DNA from: Miscanthus floridulus
Taxonomy: Eukaryota; Streptophyta; Magnoliopsida; Poales; Poaceae
DNA length: 64,000 bases
Direction: 5' to 3'
Assembly (NCBI RefSeq): GCF_019320115.1
Contig: NC_089585.1
Coordinates: 143,355,269 to 143,419,268 of the forward strand
In this document: one piece after another, positions 43,938-55,056 of the stretch
Position numbering within the stretch: the stretch's first letter is position 1
Layout of the letters: every line of letters begins with the position of its first letter
Notes under the pieces: model-generated
Told to the model about the DNA's origin: nothing
What the model saw: only the letters and a program-made list of their open reading frames with translations
Databases searched by the model: none
Position numbers and translations under genes: made by a program

Positions 43938-45560
43938 CGAGCCTGTTACGGTCCAAGGGTTCGAAGGCTGGGCCCCCGAGGGTTTCGACAGCCACCCTAG
44001 GGCAATAGAGTCAGGGACGACTATGGGCGAGCCCATACGGGGCCGAGACCCATGCAAGCGAAACGCTTGGGATGCCCTAAGTCATGTCCAAGACCGGTAG
44101 GAAGGTCTCCGAATGGGATCCCACCGTAGGGAGGCACCGAGCCACCGAGGCCCATCGAACGGCCCTGACACCCACTAGAGAAACCCTCTGGTACTCTTGG
44201 AGTATGTCTCTGGACCACTAGCCGACCCCTATCGAATGGGGCACGGGCCTCCACTCGGACTTACCTGATAATAGCTCACCGAAAGTGCCACCGCTCGCAC
44301 CCATCGAGGGTAGCCTGGCATATTCCACCCCTCCTTCTGAACGAAAAGGATGTGCGAGGGTCGTACAAAAAGCCAGGGGAGCCCCTAACGGCCCTCTTGC
44401 TCTATGTAGAGGCTAGGGGGCTCTTCCTGCAACCTTACCGAGACCCAGCAACCTAGGCTCGCACTCGAGGGGGCTCGGCAAACAACCCCTCCTTCCAAAC
44501 GAAAAGGATGCGCGAGGGTCATACAAAAAGCCAGGGGAACTCCTGACACCCCTGTCGCTCCATGCAGAGGCTAGGGGGCTCTTCCTGCAACCTTGCCGAG
44601 ACCCAGCGACCCAGGCTCACACTCGAGAGGGCTCAGCAAACAACCCCTCTGTCTGAACGAAAAGGACACGCAAGGGTCGCACCAAAAGCTAGGGGAACCC
44701 TTGACGGCCCTCTCGCTCCGTGCAGAGGCTAGGGGGCTCTTCCTACAACTTCGTCAAGACCTAGCGACCTAGGCTCGCACTCAAGGGGGCTCGGTGAACA
44801 ACCCCTCTGTCTGAACGAAAAGGATGCATGAGGGTCGCACAAAAAGCTAGGGGAACCCCCGACCGCCCTCTTACTCCGTGCGGAGGCTCGGGGGCTCTTC
44901 CTGCACCTAGGAGGAAGACAAGCAACCTGAGCTCGCGCTCAAAGGCCCAAAAAAATATGATAAAGGGCATCGAGCCCGTTACGGTCCAGGGGTTCGAAGG
45001 CTGGGCCTCCGAGGGTTTTGACAGCCGCCCCAGGGCAGCAGAGTCAGGGACAACTATGGGTGAGCCTGCGCATGGCCAAGGCCTGAGCAAACGATTGCTT
45101 GGGATGCCCTAAGTCATGTCCGAGACCGGTAGGGAGGTCTTTGAATGGGATCCCACCGTAGGGAGGCACTGAGCCACCGGGGCCCATCGAACGGCCCTAG
45201 CACCCACTAGAGAAGCCCTCTGGTACTCTTGGAGTGTGTCTCCGGACCGCTAGCCAACCCCTATCGAATGGGGCACGGGCCTCCACTTGGACTTACCTAA
45301 TAATAGCTCACCGAGGGTGTCACTGCTCGTGCCCACCGAGGGTAGCATGGCACCCTCCACCCCTCCTTCTGAACAAAAAGGATGCATGAGGGCCGCACAA
45401 AAAGACTGGGGAACCTCTGACGGCCCTCTCGCTCCATGTAGAGGCTAGGGGGCTCTTCCTGCAACCTTGCTAAGGCTCAGCAACCCGAACTCGCACTCAT
45501 AGGCTCGGCAAACGCAATAAAACCCCTCTCACAATGCAAGAAAAGCCCCTGGAGGAATAA
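43938..45560 (+). repeat. Tandem-repeat 3' UTR of the Tat element
   Basis: A block starting CGAGCCTGTTACGGTCC (43938) recurs about 1033 bp later (44971) as CGAGCCCGTTACGGTCC with its whole following 380 bp. The second copy is followed by another subrepeat (45360-45500). Tat-lineage 3' UTRs are known for tandem repeats that can seed satellites. Confidence 0.9.
44328..44959 (+). repeat. Four 158-bp tandem subrepeats
   Basis: CCCCTCCTTCTGAACGAAAA and its variants start at 44328, 44486, 44644 and 44802, an exact 158-bp spacing. Each unit also holds GAGGCTAGGGGGCTCTTCCT. Confidence 0.95.
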
Positions 45561-45708
45561 ATCCACTCCTCTAGGGCCTCAGCGGCTACACCCGGTGGGT
45601 GCGCTCGTGCGCACCCACCAAGGCCTCGAGTACGAAACACCATCCCGCTAGGAGGTGCTACGAGCCGAGTCTCGACAAAACCTCAAAGAGAGCGCTCACA
45701 CTCTCCCT

Positions 45709-45724
45709 GAGGCTCGGGGGCTAC
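45709..45724 (+). promoter_or_regulatory. Probable polypurine tract
   Basis: GAGGCTCGGGGGCTAC sits directly before the 3' LTR, where plus-strand synthesis is primed. It is only partly purine. Confidence 0.5.
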
Positions 45725-47112
45725 TGTCGGGTACCACGAGAAGCGGTCCCCTAAGCAACAATCGAAAAAATAGCTTAGACCCTGTTAAAGTCAAAGCCAA
45801 GGGACAATTATTGGCCAAACCCTGGCCATGTCCGAAGCCACCTACTCTCTGCCTCGCTAGAGGCCTCGCACGGAAGGCCTTGGACGGCCTACCGAATCTT
45901 CGCCTTGCTAGAGGCCTCGCACGGAAGGCCTCGAACGGCCTACCGTTTTTCCGCCTCGCTCAAGGCCTCGCATGAAAGGCCTTGGTTAGGGAACCGATTC
46001 TCCATCTCGCCCGAGGCCCTGCGCATATAGCCTCGGACGAGATGCCGATTCTCTGCCTCGCTCAAGGCTAGCTCAGCAAGACAACCCCGCCACCTCCACC
46101 TCGACCAACTTCTCGGACTAGATGTCATGTCTGCCCGGTGCATACGACCGCTCCCGTGATATTAGCCGAACGACGGCTCGACATAGCAACATGGCCGACT
46201 GGACGCTAGTCACATCGAAGCCATGCCATCCAGGACAGGACAGGGCAGGGGTTACCAGCCACTATGCTCGGTGCTATGCCCACGATCGGTGCCCATACTA
46301 TGCTGTGCTACCTAACTCCTGCTCCAGGGATGATGCGGCGTGCGGAGTTAGGTCCGGGTTACTATAGCCTCAGAATCAGTGTACAAGACCAACTGCTCCC
46401 TCCACGCCTCGGCAGTCTAATTCAGGGTCTCGGCAACCTCAGGATTCGTGCCTACCGAGCCCCCCATGATGGCTCAGCCTTGGCACCAACTGAGGCTCGG
46501 CTCTTTACACTATCAGCACACAGCAACCGGCACATTGTCCGCCATGCCCTACGTCAGGCTATCACTGGAGCTCCCACGTCACATAGGATCAGGCATGGCC
46601 GGTGCGTTGCTCTAGTGCATCAAGGACAGGACCGCTCCATCGACCATACCGCCATAGTAATAGGCTATAGGGCTCGGACATGTCGCCTCTATTCGTAGGA
46701 CGTCGCATAGCAAACGCATGTATCACCCCTGACCCCTCTTCAACTATAAAAGGGAGGGACCGGAGCCGTTTCTAGAGGACACGCATAGGTAGACGGACGA
46801 ACTCACTCACTCACACACAAGCAATGCTCTGTACACGCACATTTACCCGCTGCCTGAGATCAGCATCTCAAGCAACTCACACCGCTCCACGTAGAGACCT
46901 GGGACTAACTCCCTCTCTCGCCTTGCTTGTAACCCCCTACTATGAGCATTTCGGTGCAAGAAATACAAGATCAATATCTCAGACTGGATGTAGGGCACCC
47001 ATCGCCCGAACCAGTATAAACCTTGTGTCTCTTTGCATCACCATCCAGGATTAGGGGCACGCAGTACATTTTTACTAGTTGGTTGAGGGCCCGCTAGTCC
47101 AAAACACCGACA
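45725..47112 (+). repeat. 3' LTR of the Tat-lineage element
   Basis: Same length as the 5' LTR (1388 bp). TATA box at 46745-46751. Ends in the canonical CCGACA. Carries the same roughly 50-bp U3 subrepeats. Confidence 0.95.
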
Positions 47113-47941
47113 TTACTTCTCCACTTATGATTCATCATCTTGTTAAGATTGCTATACACCTGCATAGGTATCAATATGATGAACATCTAAGATCTGTTAT
47201 CCAACCTATGATTGACAAATACAATAAGTACTAGAAGAACATACCTGATCTTTATTCTATTGCATTCATATTAGATCCAAGAGCTAAAATTAAGGGATTT
47301 ACCAAAGTGCTTAGGAAGTTACATTCTCTTTTTAATATTGACTACACTAATAAGTTGCTGGACACCAGAGCTCTTCTTTTAAAATGTATAACAGGTATGA
47401 TGTAATGTATGGCTCTAATAGGCTGAAAAGGGTTGTTCCTCCATCCCTGTCTAGTAAGAAAAGAATAGCTTGGGCTGAAATTTATGATGATGAGGAGTTG
47501 GATGTTGGAGCTGGCTGTTCTTCCCTCCCTTCTAGTCTTGATCATTCTAGGAGTGTTTCTGCCACTTCCTTGCTACAGGCAGCAACTGCTAGTTCTAACT
47601 CTAGTGAACTTGTATCCTACCTAGACTGTGACATGGTAAGCCAGTTGGATGATGAGTTTGACATCATGCAGTGGTGGCATGAGCACAAGCTTACTTATTC
47701 AGTACTTTCTATTCTTGCTAAAGACATTTTGATAGTGCTTGTGTCAACCATTTCTTCAGAGTCTACTTTTAGCTTAACTAGCAGGATCATCGAGGAGCGG
47801 CGGTGGAGGCTGAACCTTGAAACTGTAGAGGCGCTTACCTGCATCAAGGATTAGGAGAATGCTGAGACAAGACTGCAGCACATGGTGGAGGACAAGCAGC
47901 TAGAAGAGGCCTTTGCTGGTCTTTATCTTGATGTCGATTAG

Positions 47942-48476
47942 TTCACTTCCCATTTATGTAATGGTTCTGTAATAACTGAGACTTGGACTTGTGGTGATAA
48001 ATGTAATGAACAATTAATCTAGGTGATGGCAGTACTCTTTTCCTGTTTAGGGTTTCTCACAAGGGTGAGTTTTACCTAAACATGTTTTTAATGAGGCAGT
48101 CATTGCACAACTCCTACTTAAATTAGTTTTAGTTTCAAAAGTTTGTGTTCTTTGTTGTGTTATGTTCTGATCTGTTTTTGATCTTTTGCGAACTTAGTCA
48201 TTTTAAATCTCTTTGAATTGCTATGCTGAGTTCATTGAGGGGTTTTGCCAGTTTAGTGCCTGGGTCGGCACAGGCACGCTGAGCCTAGAGTCGGCATGGC
48301 ACAACATGGCACGCTCCAGGATTGATAGTGTCGTGACTGGGCCTAGAGTCAGATACGGTGGCATGACACGGCACAACACGATTCATCAGCCATGCCTAGC
48401 GTGCCGTGCTCAGGCGTGTCGTGCCGGGGTGGGCTAGTGCCGTGTAGTCCTATGCCGGCATGTTTGGAAAACTATA
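47942..48476 (+). other. 3' UTR and right end of the hAT element
   Basis: AT-rich untranslated sequence, then a GC-rich subterminal region with repeated GGCACG/CGGCAC words leading to the right terminal inverted repeat. Confidence 0.7.
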
Positions 48477-48484
48477 GCCCGAGG

Positions 48485-48749
48485 GCTAAGGCTGCATGTC
48501 AGCACGCTGATGCTACACCTCTAAAACCTGATTTTGCATGTCAACTGCCCGAGGATGCGTCAGATTGGATGTCGTCTCAGCTTGCCTCGAGAGTAGTGAG
48601 CACAAGCAAACCGACGGTGGAGATCACTACCGCCCCCACGACGAACCGATGGGCGAGTGGGCGACGAGCATGCAGTGTAGTTGCATGTCCCCTCCACTTC
48701 TCCCTCTCCCTCTACAAATAAAAACTCACCTTGCATATTTTGAGGTCAC
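48485..48749 (+). other. Flank right of the hAT element, with a promoter-like stretch
   Basis: A pyrimidine-rich run followed by CTACAAATAAAAACTCACC (about 48710) resembles a TATA region ahead of the AHL-like fragment. No coding frame was recognised before 48750. Confidence 0.35.
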
Positions 48750-49070
48750 TTGCTCCTGGTGGAGCCAGGAGTCTGGAGCTATTTCACTGTTTCGTACAGC
48801 AGGAAGGCAGCCTCGGTGATACACGGGCGGTTCGAGGTGCTTGTGCTCTCTGGGACCATGCTATCATTATGGTGCGACCCCGGGGCCAGCCACGGCCCCA
48901 CGCCGACATTCTCGGTGTCGCTGGCTGGGGCCGGTGGGCAGGTAATCAGTGGGACCCTGGCTAGGGAGATGACCATGGTGGACAGGGTGGTCATGGTGGC
49001 CGCCGTGTTTAGGACCACCGAAGTGCACCGGCTGCCCACTGCTGGCGTAGAGGATGGGGATGGGGACTAA
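48750..49070 (+). pseudogene. Fragment resembling the PPC/DUF296 domain of an AT-hook (AHL) protein
   Basis: One plus-strand frame reads HGRFEVLVLSGTML, then TFSVSLAGAGGQVISGTLA and VVMVAAVFRTTEVHRLP. Order and spacing match the PPC fold of plant AHL nuclear proteins (G-R-[FY]-E-[IV]-L-x-L-x-G, S-V-x-L-A-G-x-x-G-x-V-x-G, V-x-V-x-x-x-F). No AT-hook (RGRPxG) or upstream exon is visible, and the frame ends in the GATGGGGATGGGG tract at the edge of the gypsy composite. It is a truncated copy or captured piece. AHL proteins bind AT-rich DNA and act in growth and immunity. This piece is unlikely to work. Confidence 0.5.
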
Positions 49071-49420
49071 TGGGAATGGGGATCCTGATCTTCCGTCAGG
49101 TAGAGGTAACTATCATTGTGACGGAGAATGACACACCAATCCCGCTTCAGATCGAAAGATCGAACCCGGCAATCTTAGCACCACAGCTCCTCTGGTTATC
49201 AACCGAGTCACGAACCAGGTTGACCTCGCCAAGAAGGCTAATCCCTACCTGCGCAACGAAGAACACAAGCAAGAATAAGAAAGAACGCAACCAAATTACA
49301 GATAAATGATTAAACTCACGAAGTTGGGGTCTCACAAACCGATAAACGGTGAAACTGTTCTTGACAGATTAATCTAAGCAAAACCCAAACCCTAATAGCG
49401 GTGGCAGCGTATGATTATAG
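49071..49420 (-). repeat. LTR 1 (minus strand, truncated)
   Basis: Starts TGGGAATGGGGATCC and matches 51095 and 54365 up to GTATGATTATA. There the sequence jumps to internal gag-ORF sequence, so the LTR's distal end and the neighbouring ORF 3' part (about 1.2 kb) are deleted. No primer site lies left of it, which fits the element's outer 3' LTR. Confidence 0.75.
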
Positions 49421-51077
49421 GTACATTAAGACAATTTTCACCTTTCATGAGTGTAGGACCATGGGCATTACCTATGTTCTCAGCAGGAGTAATTGGTGCA
49501 TTGTGAAGTGATGGTTCTGAATTTGCATATGAGGTTGTGAGCTCCTCATTTTCTTCCACGTCATCCTCTCGCTTATGTACATTATTCTACAGAAGGTTAG
49601 TCATAGCAAAAGGAATAACAACAGACTCTTCCTCTAAATAGTACACCTCAGCATATGAAGTCAAAACTGGAGGTGAATTAACAAAGGTTTCTCGCATAAG
49701 AAGTTTCATATCATTCTAAGTTTGAGGTTTATCAAAAGGATCTAAAGACTCCCACTAAGATAAAGCAGAATATCACAAAACACTAGCAACATTTTTTACC
49801 TTCCTCGAACACATAAAGCAAGTAGCAAATATGTTATCGATGGCAATTTTCCACTCTATGTACTCATCAGCACCTATACCATCATAAGTCGGTGGATACG
49901 AACAACCTGTCATTGTAAACACAAAAATAAGGAACAAACGGTGAAAGTTATCCCTACCAAATGACTACATGGTTGCAGTGGTGTCACTTTTCACAGCAAG
50001 TGGAAGCGTCTTACCAAACTCTTACAAAGTTCTTACCAACCCAAGTAGAGGTAGTACAACCGGCGGCTGGTTCGTGATACCTGTGAGGTAGTGGTACCGA
50101 GATTGCAAAGCCCTTTTTCTGTACTGATCTGAAGAATTTGTGGAGCTTCGAAGGCACACAAAGAGTAATATATATATCTAGCATACAAGTCAGTAACAAA
50201 AAGTAAAGCTGAATTATAGTCCAAAGTACTTGTTCTCGTTGCTGGTCTAAAATGTTCCAAGTACCAGGTGTGTGACAAAAGTATGGTGGATAGCAAGGTG
50301 ACAGGTGTATGAAAAACAAGTATGGTGGATGGAAACAACAATACAAACAAGGAACCAGATAGCACACGCAAACATAGCTCACTTTGGTCTTCTCTATGTG
50401 CTCCTCTAGATATTGTTCCTCTTTTTCCCTCTTTTTTTCTATTTTTTGGGCTGTCGTTGTTTTTTTGGGAAATTTCGACCTTTTTATTTTATTTTTTTTG
50501 ATATTTTTCCTTTACTTAGGAGCACAAAAGAAGTAACCATAGAAAATATGAGCTCAAACAAGTGTAAGACGTGGCCTGTGGAAAATTCAGAAAACTTGCT
50601 CAAAATCGACAAAAACCTTGTGACCACGAAAAGAGAATCTTATGACCACTTTTTAACCAATCTAAAAATTTAGAACCCCAACATTGTAGGGATGGACGGA
50701 TTTGAATTTTTTTTTGATCGATTTTGATATATGGAACGTCGAAATCGGAGTTTGTATGCGAAAACTAGACCAGTTTTAAAAATTGGCTCCGAATTAGAGG
50801 ACAAAACGGAAACAATGTGCACAAAATTAGTCACAACAGCAAAGATTTGATGAAAACGATGGGGGAAAACACACGAACTAGACTCTAACACGACCTAACG
50901 AGCAATAAGACCTCGACTAGGACACAAACTCAACACGACGGACTCTGAAACTGAAATATACAAAGGCTGTGGCGTGGAAGGTTGTACGACCAGAAAAACG
51001 AGTATGGCACTGGACTATGGGATGAATACAAAACCCTTAAAACTAGGGAATAAAAGTGAACCTGATGGTATACCTTA
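49421..51077 (-). pseudogene. Internal region 1: gag-derived ORF remnants and leader
   Basis: Minus-strand homologue of 53179-51713 and its leader, shortened by the deletion at about 49420. It retains the gag words SWWESLDPSDKPQT-like near 49700-49760 and a leader with conserved frames (50382-50011) of no known family. It carries several stops. Confidence 0.65.
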
Positions 51078-51089
51078 GCTCTGATACCA
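51078..51089 (-). promoter_or_regulatory. Primer-binding site (initiator Met tRNA type)
   Basis: TGGTATCAGAGC on the minus strand, five bases from the end of LTR 2. Confidence 0.85.
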
Positions 51090-51094
51090 CTTAA

Positions 51095-51541
51095 TGGGAA
51101 CAGGGATCCCAATCTTCTGTCAGGTAGAGGTAACTATCGATGTGGCGGAGAATGACACACCGATCCGACTTTAGATCGAAAGATCGAACCCTGCAATCTT
51201 AGCACCACAGCTCCTCTGGTTATCAGCTGAGTCACGGACCAGGTTGACCTCGCCAAGAAGGCTAATCCTTGCCTGTGTAACGAAGAACACAAGCAAGAAC
51301 AAGAAAGAACGCAACCACATTGCAGATGAATGATTAAACTCATAAAGTTGGGGTCTCACAAACCGATAAACGGCGAAACTGTTCTTGACAGATTAATCTA
51401 AGCAAAACCCAAACCCTAATAGCGGTAGGTGCCGTATGATTATAAAGGTCTTAGGGTCACCGCCTACCCTGGATGCACCCCCTAATGGGCCCAAACACGA
51501 TACACGGTCCAACGGACCAAAAGACGGTGTCGCAGCACCCT
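51095..51541 (-). repeat. LTR 2 (minus strand, approximate start)
   Basis: Ends ...TTCCCA beside the primer site. The 5' end is placed at TGCTGCGACACC by comparison among copies, so the start could differ. It contains CCAAACCCTAAT and a TTTATAATC TATA-like stretch. Confidence 0.6.
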
Positions 51542-51712
51542 GGTAGATTATGGACACTGAGTTGTTTCAATGATTCCCGTTGATTCCAAATAGCTTTTGA
51601 TGTGAAACCACTTGGATTGGCTTCCTTATCAAATTAGCTTTCCATCCATATGTGAATCGTCGAAAATGGAGTCTGGATGCGTCCTAGGTGACTAGTTTAA
51701 GGCAGACTAGTC

Positions 51713-53179
51713 CTAGATTCCGAGGCAGACTCGAACTTGAGTTGCTTTGGGCCTCCACCTCGGAGACTCGAACCGAATTAGCCTTAGGCCTCCTTCTTGA
51801 CTTGGACACCCTTGCTGGCCTCCTTCCCCTCTATCCCATGCACCAAACATGGCCATATGCATGGGTGTCATGTCCTCATCATCCTTCCCTTCTTGATGAA
51901 AAGCCGTCCTCGGCGTCGATTGTGCTTGAAACTGATCCTGCACAACATAAAGGAGAACAGGGTTGCGAGGACAAAGAAAACTGAAATAATTGTGAGAAGG
52001 AATGTGACCATGTTTCTAAGTTTCTAGCATGTCATCTCGCATAAAGATTTCAGCAAGCATGTAGACTCCATGATCCGAATGCACACGATGTATGTCAACA
52101 CTATCCTGCAAAAGATTAGAACTAACCAAAGACAATGCAGGAATAGATGGTCGAGCAGACATAGGTAGCAACCAACAACGCTCCCCTTCTTGGAAGTGAA
52201 CTTGTTTATTTAAGGAACATGAGAAAATGTTTGTATTATTATGGCTGCCCTCTAAATAATCATAATCTTGTACAACAAAAGAAGAATTCATATTATTATG
52301 AATGTATACTCGATATATCATATATTGTCCCTTGTTGTTATATCTGCCAATAACATGATATGTATGTTTAAAAAACCAAGGCAAATCAGCATATTTAAAA
52401 AGGCTCTCTTCCAAATAATCTAGGTTACACAAAACATCAAATTCAATATAACCCAAAGTATGTAAAGAAGACAACAGTTTAAACTCATCAATTTTAGTAG
52501 CAATATGAATAACATGTTGTTTTTCAGCACAAGTCACTGGTTCCAAAACATGTAAAACTAAAGCATCTTCAACCAATTCATCTTTGTCACAAGGAACATC
52601 AAGCAAATTATCATAGGACAAAGATAAATCAAGAGAGGGTACCACTAATAATTGCTCTATGACAGCATGGTTTATGGAAAAATTTAGTACATTAAGACAA
52701 TTTTCACCTTCCATGAGTGTAGGACTATGGGCATTACCTATGTTCTCAGTAGGAGTAATAGGCGCATTGTGAAGTGATGGTTCTGAATTTGCATATGAGG
52801 TTGTGAGCTCCTCATTTTCTTCCACGTCATCCTCTCCCTTATATACATTATTCTACAGAAGGTTAGTCATAGCAAGAGAAATAACAACAGACTCTTCCTC
52901 TAAATGGTGCACCTCAGCATATGAAGTCAAAACAGGAGGTGGATTAACAAAGGTTTCTCGCATAAGAAGTTTCATATCATTAGTTTGAGGTTTATCAGAA
53001 GGATCTAAAGACTCCCACCAAGATAAAGCAGAATATCGCAAAACACTACCTGCATTTTTTACCTTCCTCCTTAAACACATAAAGCGAGTAGCAAATATGT
53101 TATCGATGGCAATTTTTCACTCCATGTACTCATCAGCACCTATACCATCATAAGTCGGTGGATACGAACAACCTATCAT
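51713..53179 (-). pseudogene. Gag-only ORF of the nonautonomous unit 2
   Basis: A single minus-strand frame from 53179 reads about 488 codons with only a few stops. The N-terminal gag part (GCSYPPTYDGIGADEY, IDNIFATRFMCLRRKV, YSALSWWESLDPSD) passes into an unfamiliar region with LSLSYDNLLDVPCDKDELVE, HVIHIATKIDEFKLLSSLHT and YHVIGRYNNKGQYM. It ends in a tail (FHQEGKDDEDMTPMHMAMF) beside the LTR. No protease, RT or integrase lies between gag and LTR, so the unit would depend on proteins from another element. Stops include TAG at 52853-52855 and one before 52016. Confidence 0.75.
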
Positions 53180-54347
53180 TGTAAACACAAAAACAAGGAA
53201 CAAACGGTAAAAGTTATCCCTACCAAATGACTACGTGGTTGCAGTGGTGTCACTTTTCACAGCAAGTGGAAGCGTCTTACCAAGCTCTTACAAAGTTCTT
53301 ACCAACCCAAGTAGAGGCGGTATAACCGGCGGCTGGTTCATGATACCTGTGAGGTAGTGGTACCGAGATTGCAAAGCCCTTTTTCTGTACTAATCTAAAG
53401 AATTTGTAGAGCTTAGAAGGCACACAAAGAGTAATATATATATATCTAGCATATAAGTCAGTAACAGAAAGTAAAGCTGAATTATAGTCCAAACTACTTG
53501 TTCTCGTTGCTGGTCTAAAATATTCCAAGTACCAGGTGTGTGACAAAAGTATGGTGGATAGCAAGGTGACAGGTGTATGAAAAACAAGTATGGTGGATGG
53601 AAATAGCAACACAAATAAGGAACCAGACAGCACACGCAAACACAGCTCACTTTGGTCTTCTCTATGTGCTCCTCTAGATATTGTTCCTCTTTTCCCCTCT
53701 CTTTTTTTCTATTTTTGGGCTGTCGTTATTTTTTTGGAAATTTTTGACTTTTTTATTTTAAATTTTTTGATATTTTTTCTTTACTTAAGAGCACAAAAGA
53801 AGTAATCACAGAAAATATGAGCTCAAACAAGTGTAAGACGTGGCCTATGGAAAATTCAGAAAACTTGCTCAAAATCAACAAAAACCTTATGACCACGAAA
53901 AGAGAATCTTGTGACCACTTTTTAACCAATCTAAAAATTTCAAACCCCGACACGACGGGGATGGATGGATCCAAAAAAATTTTCTGATCGATTTTGATAC
54001 ATGGATCGTCGAAATCGGAGTTCGTATGCAAAAACTAGACCAGTTTTAAAAATTGGCTCCGAATTAGAGGACAAAACGAAAACAATGTGCGTAAAATTGG
54101 TCACAACAGCAAAGATTTGATGGAAACAATAGGGGAAAACATATGAACTAGACTCTAACATGACCTAACCAGCAACAAGACCTCGACCAGGACACAAATT
54201 CAATACGACAGACTCTGAAACTGAAATATACAAAGGCTGTGGCGTGGAAGGTTGTAGGACAGGAAAAACGAGTATGGCACTAGACTATGGGACGAATGCG
54301 AAACACTCAAAACTAGGGAATAAAAGGGACCCTGATGGTATACCTTA

Positions 54348-54359
54348 GCTCTGATACCA
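54348..54359 (-). promoter_or_regulatory. Primer-binding site (initiator Met tRNA type)
   Basis: TGGTATCAGAGC on the minus strand next to LTR 3, at the same spacing as beside LTR 2. Confidence 0.85.
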
Positions 54360-54364
54360 CTTAA

Positions 54365-54813
54365 TGGGAATGGGGATCCCGATCTTCCGTCAGGTAGAGG
54401 TAACTATCGTTGTGGCGGAGAATGACACACCGATCCGACTTCAGATCGAAAGATCAAACCCTGCAATCTTAGCACCACAGCTCCTCTGGTTATCAACTGA
54501 GTCATGGACTAGGTTGACCATGCCAAGAAGGCTAATCCCTACCTACGCAACGAAGAACACAAGCAAGAACAAGAAAGAACGCAACCAAATTGCAGATGAA
54601 TGATTAAACTCACGAAGTTGGGGTCTCACAAACCGATGAACGGCAAAACTGTTCTTGATAGATTAATCTAAGCAAAACCCAAACCCTAATAGCGGCGGCG
54701 GCGTATGATTATAAAGGTCTTAGGGTTGTCGCCTACCCTAGACACACCCCCTAATGGGCCCAAACACGATACACGGTCCAACGGACCAAAAGACGGTGTC
54801 GTAGCACCCTGGT
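54365..54813 (-). repeat. LTR 3 (minus strand, approximate start)
   Basis: Same sequence family as LTR 2, with its end exactly 3270 bp further right. Confidence 0.6.
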
Positions 54814-55056
54814 AGTCTGACTTGTTTTGACGATTTCCATTGATTCCAAATAGCTTTTGATGTGAGACCACTTGGATTGGCTTCCTTATCAAATTATCTT
54901 TCCATCCATATATGGATCGTAGAAAATGGAGTCCAGATGCGTCCTAGGTGACCAGTTTAAGACAGACTAGTCCTAGATTCCAAGGCAGACTCGAACTTGA
55001 GTTGCTTTGGACCTCCACCTCGGGGACTCGAACCGAATCAGCCTCAGGCCTCCTTC

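Larger units (their letters stand above)
30695..47112 (+). mobile_element. Complete but decayed Ty3/gypsy retrotransposon, Tat lineage
   Basis: Two 1388-bp LTRs start TGTCGGGTACCACGAGAAG and end ACACCGATA/ACACCGACA. TSDs are CTACT (30690-30694) and TTACT (47113-47117). The order is LTR, gag, protease-RT-RNase H-integrase, antisense ORF, tandem-repeat 3' UTR, LTR. This is the arrangement known for Tat-lineage elements such as Grande and RIRE2. At 16.4 kb it is long, partly from a 535-bp insertion. The LTRs differ at 8 of the first 116 aligned bases, mostly C/T, pointing to an insertion of moderate age. It sits in the same orientation as the hAT transposase. Confidence 0.95.
28928..47941 (+). 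pseudogene. hAT transposase (Ac/RICESLEEPER-like), broken by stops, a frameshift and the gypsy insertion
   Basis: A likely first exon starts at 28928 (MESSG, donor GTAAGG). The main exon begins near 29274, though the two phases do not join cleanly. The frame then runs with an acidic region, a BED-type zinc finger at about 29560-29710 (CLHC...H...H...C), broken by a TAG at 29633-29635; another TAG lies at 29348. The catalytic RNase H-like core follows, including ITSDIWSG, LDNASANKNAM and CACHIINLIVKEAL. The frame stops at 30694 because of the gypsy insert and resumes after 47117. A frameshift lies near 47380, and the C-terminal dimerisation domain (LAKDILIVLVST...SESTFSL) lies at 47690-47790. 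A TAG interrupts it after CIKD. Family role: cut-and-paste transposase in the nucleus. Confidence 0.9.
28520..48476 (+). mobile_element. hAT (Ac/Tam3-type) DNA transposon, split by a nested gypsy element
   Basis: The left end TATAAATTTCCAAACGGGCC is matched in inverse by the right end TATAGTTTTCCAAACATGCC. Flanks are ACCCGAGG (28512-28519) and GCCCGAGG (48477-48484), an 8-bp hAT TSD with one mismatch. Both subterminal regions are dense in GGCACGG/ACGGGCC motifs, as hAT transposase-binding regions usually are. Removing the gypsy insert leaves about 3.5 kb encoding a decayed transposase. No intact ORF remains, so the element is non-functional. Confidence 0.9.

Noticed and set aside
43938..45560. 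Independent satellite array
   Set aside because: It lies between the antisense ORF and the 3' LTR of one retrotransposon and is best read as its 3' UTR.
48540..48819. Additional short ORFs ahead of the AHL-like fragment
   Set aside because: No motif continuity with the PPC frame and no splice support.
50011..50382. 123-residue minus-strand ORF, repeated at 53277-53639
   Set aside because: Lies in the leader between primer site and gag, overlaps a second frame, and has no family features; conservation follows from the repeat.
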